Assembly (NCBI GenBank): GCA_963971285.1
Contig: OZ020260.1
Location: 13,984,798-14,048,797, forward strand
Reading direction: 5' to 3'
From: Astropecten irregularis
Lineage: Eukaryota; Echinodermata; Asteroidea; Paxillosida; Astropectinidae
Length of the DNA stretch: 64,000 nt
Shown here: positions 58,059 through 64,000 of the stretch, piece after piece
How positions within the stretch are numbered: the first letter of the stretch is position 1
How the letters are laid out: each line of letters starts with the position of its first letter
Translations under genes and position numbers: made by a program
The notes under the pieces: model-generated
Told to the model about the DNA's origin: nothing
The model's input: only the letters and a program-made list of their open reading frames with translations
The model's database searches: none

Positions 58059-59540
58059 AATCAAATTCCCATTATTATCATAATGGTACCCTTTCCTTTT
58101 TCTTTTATTCGCCTTATTAATGTTGTTATTATAACCATTTTGTTTGGATAACGATTCACTGAGCTTATTCTTTCAAAGACAGGTTCTTTTCAAATGGTCA
58201 GGCTCAATTTCAAGACCAAAGTTTGTATATTTAAATGACTGTGTGGATTGGAAAGTAGATGCGAATCTCTTTCATATTTCTGCAAAAGTGAATATCAAAA
58301 TTAATTTGAAAGGCTTGCGCATGGACCGGGAATTAGGCGCTCGCTCGAGCCGTAAGCAGCAGCGTGTACACGGGGGAAAGAAGGCACTGTACAAGGGAGA
58401 AGTTCAGTTGACATTTGCCGGCCGGAAATCTGCGTTGGTAGCTTTAATAATGAAATTGCGCAAAAGGGTTGGACCAAGGCAGTAGTCTCCCCATCATGGC
58501 AATAATATTAAGATGGGGAGTTATAGTTGATCGCATGGCTGGCTACGTGAAGGGCGACCCGGTCCCGCGGCGCATATTTTCATGACGTGGGGGGAAAAAT
58601 AATTCCATTTTGTAGCAAACTTAATTTAAGGGGGTAGGATAGTAGGGTGGTGGGGGTGGGGGCTTCTTAAAGCTCCCTGGGTCAACACGATGCATAAACT
58701 GACAATCTTAATCAAAATGAAGAATCGGAAATCCCAAATTCTCCAGAAGATTATCCCTTGAAAAAAAAACAACACTTGTCCTATATTTAGCAAACCTGCT
58801 TTGAAAATACCTTCGCTGCCGAGATATATAAACAAAAAATGGCATTTGAGTGCTTATTCGTGAAATAGAAAGATAAAAATGGTGCAGGTACTATGATTGA
58901 ATGGTTTGCTGTTCTCACGAAACGAACGCACTTCATGGGGAAATATTCCACAGTAGACGGCGTCAGTTCCTTTTTATGACTCGCAGCTGATACGGCAAAA
59001 GTACATGCTTTTCCTGTGTGCCTCTGGCCTGGTGTACACTTAATCAGCCCTTTAAATTTATTTTCTCTAACGGGATGCATTTGTAAACATGTATGAATTT
59101 GTATTACTGAGAGATATTATAAACCCCCTACTTGAAATCGCATTCAAATTTACTAACTAAATAACCGCATGCTTGCATGGTATGTCTGTCTGGCCAAGCA
59201 TTGCGAAGGGGGCCCCGTGTGTTATAGTGCTGTGTGTTGTGTGTGTCTCTGATACAGTATACAGTTATCATTAATATGCTTTTTATTAAATCTTATTACG
59301 GGGCCTATCTTTAGATGTGCACCGCTGCTGTCGTTGTTAATGCAAGGGACGATTCATATTGCTCAGGGGACAGGCCAATCAACATCCCCCAACCAGCCTG
59401 GCCATTTTTTTTCGTGTGTGTTAATTGATTTGCATTGCAGACCGGTTTCAATTGATAGAGAAAATTATTTCTGAATGACGAAAAAAAATGAATGCCACAA
59501 TAGGTATATAGGCCCTAATAGTTACATATGCTATGATCTG
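58059..59540. other. noncoding spacer
   Basis: The plus frame 58144-58485 (113 codons) has a basic C-terminal part but no donor, acceptor or motif and is not called. A G/T patch lies near 58640 and (GT)n-like sequence near 59232. Confidence 0.4.
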
Positions 59541-59785
59541 GGGCCAATTTTCGATGGAGCTGCTAAGCACAGAAAAATTGCTTAGCACAAACATGTCTTG
59601 CCCAATAAAAACAAACCGCCATTACAAATTCCATTTGATATTTATGGTAAGTGAACAACAGCCAAAGAACAATCGCAAGTCGTACACAATCAATGGAAAT
59701 GTGGTTGTTAGTCCTGGTTTTGCTAAGACAGAAATTTCATGGTTAGCCATTTTGTGTGTGCTAAGCAGGGCCTTGAAATTGGCCC
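59541..59785. mobile_element. CWG-4-like MITE with CTG duplication
   Basis: GGGCCAATTTTCGATGGAGC at the left and GGGCCTTGAAATTGGCCC at the right, both flanked by CTG (59538-59540 and 59786-59788). Terminal words TGCTAAGCACA and GTGCTAAGCA are inverted. 245 bp; the open frame across it is a by-product. Confidence 0.8.
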
Positions 59786-60321
59786 CTGCTGTACCAAAAA
59801 CAGTGATTTGAAAGATGTTTCTATACATGTACAAGAAACATCTTGTTATCATTTTGTCATAACCATTAGATTTTGCGCTTGGTATATTTATTACGCCAAA
59901 AAGAGACTTTAATTTCTCTCGAAGGTTACATCATCCTTGATGCAAATACTGAGACATCTATATTTTGTTATTAGATGGGTTGGGTCCTACAACATAAACT
60001 AGAAAAGATGTCATTATATATCTGTATATATAAACACGATTGTCAATTAGCTGCTGCGCTCTCTGCGTTCGTTATACCGTCTGCAAATAACCATGGAGCC
60101 TTCAAGCTCAGTTGCACAACGCAAAGTCGCATAATTACAAATTGTCCGTTGTTGTTGTAATATATACCCGTGAATTGATGCATCTTTATGGGCAGAATAA
60201 CACTGCACGCACGCCCGGATTGCCTGATAACCTAGAAAATTACCAATTTAGAGGTCTGAGGTTATATGTGACTCGCTACCACTATTCTAGCTCTAAACCT
60301 CATGTCTTTGGCGATGGCTCT

Positions 60322-60713
60322 TTAAAGGCAGCGTACGGGATTTGCAAGGCCTAAAAATATTGAATTTGAGACAGAAAATTGACTTTACAGAAATTCGTAA
60401 ACAGTGCAAACAGTCACCATGGGAAATCCTGGTTCATCGGGTGCTGGGTTTTTCAAGGAAATCAAGATTTAGTGTCTTTTAAAAAGATCGTTCGTCCGAA
60501 CGATTTAGCAGCATTTCGAAAGCGTGGTGTAACCGTGTAGGATTCGGAGGGAGCAAGATAATTTCGGCCGTATTTCTGCTATCCAGATGAACAAAACGTA
60601 AAAAGGTACATGAAACAACGTCTGTAAGGAAGTTTAAGACCTTCACTTGTGTTTAAGTACCAAATTCAGCCAAAACGCACATCTCTGCAAATCCTATATT
60701 ATGCTCCCTTTAA
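60322..60713. mobile_element. TTAA-3 MITE
   Basis: 392 bp between TTAA sites, with imperfect inverted ends TTAAAGGCAGCGTACGGG + ATTTGCA and TGCAAAT + CCTATATTATGCTCCCTTTAA, differing by a short indel. A central hairpin, ATCGTTCG-TC-CGAACGAT, lies near 60487-60504. It repeats the TTAA-1/TTAA-2 layout with unrelated interior sequence. Confidence 0.75.
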
Positions 60714-61050
60714 TACATATCACTGCGACAACTCGGAGAGCAGTACTTACACTAGATCGAGACAGAATTAGGTACGGATGATACGTGTGTGTTTGTCCCC
60801 CTTTTTACACCTGACCGTAGTTCGCGTTACTTGAGTGATTCCATAAAAGGGAAGTCTTCTATTATATTACGGTCAGTTTTCTTTGCAAGTTATGAAAACC
60901 AGATATCGTTGATGGCTGAGTTGAGATGAAACTGCGAGTATTGCGTGTCGCGATTCATTGGTCTAGTAGTTTCATAATGACACGAAGTGACGTTGATTCA
61001 TGGTTTATTAGTTAATAGCAGGAATATGATTGGGAAAAATAAATAAACAC
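60714..61050. other. noncoding spacer
   Basis: Nothing recognised. Confidence 0.4.
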
Positions 61051-61222
61051 ATTTAAAAGATCAAAATTATTTTTGGTCACTGGTTTTACTCTTTTCTGGA
61101 TAAATTCAGCATTTTAGGCAGAAATATTTGTAAAGGTATGTTTCTACCATCACCATCTTTATACCCTGTAAGTTATAGGTAAATTTGTGAAGATTTCTGT
61201 TTTGGTATGATATTACCTTTAA
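61051..61222 (-). mobile_element. TTAA-1 MITE right-half fragment
   Basis: Begins within the central palindrome (TTTAAAAGATCAAAA) and runs to TATGATATTACCTTTAA. The terminal repeat has lost about 8 bases. Confidence 0.8.
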
Positions 61223-61617
61223 TTCCTCCCTTTTATTACAATGCGATAAATTATCATATTTTATTATCATCTTTACCAATCCCTTTAATTTTATGAACAG
61301 CTATATTACACCGAGTACTAACCTTTTGTGGCAGACCAGGAAACCCGTTCTGGAGGTATTCTATCGAGTCTGGACCAGACGTCAAAGATGTTTCCCGCGC
61401 ATTTTTGAATACGTCTGATGGTGATGGGGCAGCATTCCCTTGCATTGTATGTAAGAAGCCCCGAGCACCCATTGAAGGTGTTTCTGAGCTTCACTCTGCG
61501 TTTGAAAACAAAACGACAAGCAAACGTATAAATATGAAAAGTGAATCGCATCCTGGGAATGTTTACCCGATTTTATGCTGATTTAAGGGTAAAGAAATTG
61601 ATGTAAATTATAAAGTA

Positions 61618-61760
61618 ATCATTAAATAACCACAAGGGAAACTGACTGATATTTTTGAAAAGTCATTGAAAAGTGAACAACGAAAAATTGACTGGAGCGG
61701 GATTGGAACCGACGACCTCCTGAATACGTACAATTTGTCTTTGTTCACCTTTCAATGAGT
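61618..61760 (-). repeat. tRNA-derived SINE (8478 family), head truncated
   Basis: The ATTAAATAACCACAAGGG arm, then TCATTGAAAAGTGAACAACG and a B-box-like complement GGGATTGGAACC (61699-61710), mirror the locus at 8478-8823. The A-box part is missing, replaced by a second copy of the tail (TTTGTTCACCTTTCAATGAG). Confidence 0.6.
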
Positions 61761-63074
61761 AAATTATAAAGTGATATAATTACGATGTAGGACAAAGTAC
61801 AAGCTTGCTGGAGACACTCTTTCAAATAATTTCGTTAAGGATAAATGCTAGTCAATTGAAAATCAAAAGAGAATTTAAAAAGCAAAGAGAACGCAAAAAT
61901 AACAAAACGGGCAGCGTTAAACCGACGTCTAGATCAGAATTAAGATATGTATATCAAAGAGAAAAGTATCATCAGAAATTGCCGACAGAAAACCCGTTTT
62001 TCCAACATTTTTTCGTTACCATTTTATATAAACTTGATAAATTCGTTTACTGAAGAATTCTGTTCTAGTCCTTTTATAGGCAAACGCGAAAAAATGCATT
62101 CGTTTACCTTCCATAAAGGGAAACACCGTTTTTATTCCGGTAGGTTGTGAATTTTTTGGCTTTTGGGTCGTTCTTTGTCGTTATTTGTTGCTGGTTTCTT
62201 AAAACCTCATTACCCATTTATGACAGTAGTGCACTTAGGCTTTGACATTGAAACGGAACCTTGACAACGCCGTAGCCTAATTTGCATAATTATTCCATAT
62301 TTTGGAAAGCCCATGCAAGTGCTAGTTTTTGCGACTGATATCATGACCAATAAGCCCCGAGCAGGAGATGAATGGATTCAATACCTTTCACATGACATTG
62401 TTCCCTTTTTCTTTGGCTGATTTTTTGGTTCTTTAAACGTCTGTATTCTGACCTTGTGGATGAATTAAATGAATGAAATTGTCGACGAAACCCTAGACTC
62501 CATGCCCATGTGCCAACTCAATAGTTAAATGAAAAGCTTCCACGCGGAAGGGTGGATTTGTTTTGTTACCAAAAAGCAGCCCCGATAATTTGATCTGTTT
62601 GTTATTTGGTTATGCGATATACCAAAGTATATTTTTTCGCTGTGATGCCGCGGGTAAAGTGATATAGGCTGTGTGCCGCTGTCACGTGGCTGTATGCTTC
62701 TGTCAGCGACGCCAGTGTGTTCAATGGAATGGCAGCCCAAGTCTTTCCTGAGTGGATTAACTCTTGACATGGTCTGAAGGAATCGACTGGGAGGGATGTC
62801 TTAGAGATGACGTCTGCAAGTCATCCATGACGGCTAGTTTCATCCCCCGCCTCTTCCTCTTCTTTTGCTTCCTCTATTGCGATTTGCTGGACCTCAACTC
62901 GGGGACAGTGCGTGTAAAGCACGGACCTTATCTAATGAAAAGATAATAATACTAATAATGGACGGAACAGGAGTGGTCTGAGGATAGGGTTTGGAGTGAA
63001 CAGACCTCTGGCCTTCCAACCTCCATCTGTCAATGATCGGACCACACTATCCTGCTCTCTGCTAGCTCTGAGCG
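61761..63074. other. noncoding spacer
   Basis: No exon or shared repeat. Confidence 0.4.
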
Positions 63075-63176
63075 ATGGATGTACCTGGTGGCAGTTGCCT
63101 TTATACTTCAGTACTTGGACTCTTCTTTCTTGGGGTTCGGTTTGCCATTGTCCCGTGGGATAGCAACCACATCATG
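63075..63176 (+). CDS. weak candidate first exon D
   Basis: ATG at 63075 follows an in-frame TGA (63069-63071) and opens 34 codons to a moderate donor (ATG then GTGAGG), phase 0. The peptide begins MDVPGGSCLYTSVLGLFFLG and is hydrophobic, like a signal or anchor segment, unlike exons A and B. It is followed by a G-rich tandem repeat. It could easily be chance. Confidence 0.15.
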
Positions 63177-63177
63177 G

Positions 63178-63222
63178 TGAGGAGGCTGGGAAGGGGGCTG
63201 GGAAGGGGGCTGGGGAGGGGGG
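63178..63222 (+). repeat. G-rich 12-bp tandem repeat
   Basis: GGGAAGGGGGCT-type units occur three times, giving repeated runs of three or more G that could support a quadruplex. Confidence 0.75.
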
Positions 63223-64000
63223 AATATGACTGTACAATGACACACTGGAGCGACATATGCAAGCCCCAGGCCGTGTCAAAGAGTCAAATAAAAAAGGCGT
63301 GACGAAGTCTATGATAGAAGTGTGATAATGACATTAAAATCCCAGTGGGGCAATATGACTTCACTGGATAAAAAAGAAGAAGAAGAAGAAGAAGAAGTAT
63401 GATCCGTGAAGACGGCCGTAAGATCATGCACGCAAACGGTGTATAGCTCCTACTACAATCGACCAGCAAAGTCGGCATCAGGCCACTGGGGAGACTTGCT
63501 TAAACAAACAGCACCCGTGAAAATAACCAATAAAATATGGAAATAGCCGCTTCTTGTCTGGAAGGTACGCACACATGGCCCGTTCTGAAACCACGTGGGA
63601 TTTAAGGAAAAATTGAAATTACAAAACTTGTCCGGAAGATATTCCCTGAAAAAAAAACCCAGGAAAGACACAAAAATAACAACAGCTTTTCACAGCTAAA
63701 ATCTCAGGCCCGAAGCTTAGTAGGAAATCAAGTATGCATGCCAAGACCTTCACTGCAACCCCTTTACTTGAAATTGCCTCTCCGTGGATAAACCAAGTCA
63801 GGACATTCACATCTCGGCCCTCGTCCGATTTTTTTTCTACGCTATTTGTTTTGTAGTAGAGATTATGTTAAATCCTTGGGTTTTGTTTCTGCCCGCCAGA
63901 GCACTTTATACATCACCCTGTTAGGTATAGGATGGCTATATACAGCCATTGCCAAATACATTTAACAAATTAAAATCCAGAGGGGCCCCGGTTGTCTAAT
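63223..64000. other. noncoding to window end
   Basis: Contains an (AAG)n microsatellite at about 63372-63397. No exon supported. Confidence 0.45.

Noticed and set aside
58144-58485. 113-codon open frame with a basic C-terminal half
   Set aside because: No acceptor or donor at sensible positions, no recognisable domain, AT-driven first half; treated as chance.

Overview
This window looks like animal nuclear DNA. It is AT-rich, has no long open reading frames and no operon-like packing, carries many short inverted-repeat DNA transposons and tRNA-derived SINEs, and shows only short coding pieces ending at consensus GT splice donors. The repeat style (TTAA-flanked elements beginning TTAAAGG, short elements ending in GGGTCGATTTC or GGGCCGATTTC, relics with hammerhead and histone-like stem-loops) suggests a marine deuterostome invertebrate, most likely an echinoderm. 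That placement is inference; a hemichordate or lancelet is not excluded.

Genes. No complete gene is visible. The best coding evidence is two short plus-strand first-exon candidates. Exon A is 5093-5191 (33 codons, ending CAG then GTGAGT). Exon B is 45883-46014 (44 codons, ending AAG then GTGAGT). Each follows an in-frame stop, has a purine at -3, encodes a Lys/Arg-rich nuclear-localisation-like N-terminus, and ends in phase 0. The simplest reading is alternative first exons of one plus-strand gene, with shared exons beyond 64000. A third possible leader or first exon ends at 47608 after a purine-rich, CpG-containing leader, and a weak fourth candidate is at 63075-63176. I do not recognise the protein.

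Layout. 1-3870: noncoding with two TTAA elements. 3870-5191: CpG-richer probable promoter and exon A. 5192-45882: intron-like or intergenic sequence dominated by transposon relics, with a 25-bp minisatellite at 15677-16466, SINEs at 8.5, 18.5, 27.6 and 38.6 kb, and an unusually MITE-dense tract from 34.6 to 42.9 kb. 44.5-47.6 kb: probable promoter region with exons B and C. 47.6-64 kb: intron-like, again MITE-rich.

Repeats. One family (TTAA-1 here) has about 22 whole or partial copies, roughly 7 kb of the window. It has about 24-bp terminal inverted repeats, a TTAA target site and a central hairpin. Two other families (22689-23072 and 60322-60713) share the TTAAAGG terminus and a central hairpin with different internal sequence. 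A second set of small palindromic elements sits next to CAG or CTG trinucleotides, sometimes head-to-tail sharing one trinucleotide. Single copies of an hAT-like element (8-bp target duplication), a Harbinger-like element (TTA duplication) and a 100-bp element with a 9-bp duplication are nested or interspersed. A relic just inside the intron after exon B combines a hammerhead-ribozyme-like core with a histone-type 3' stem-loop, and is the oddest structure seen.
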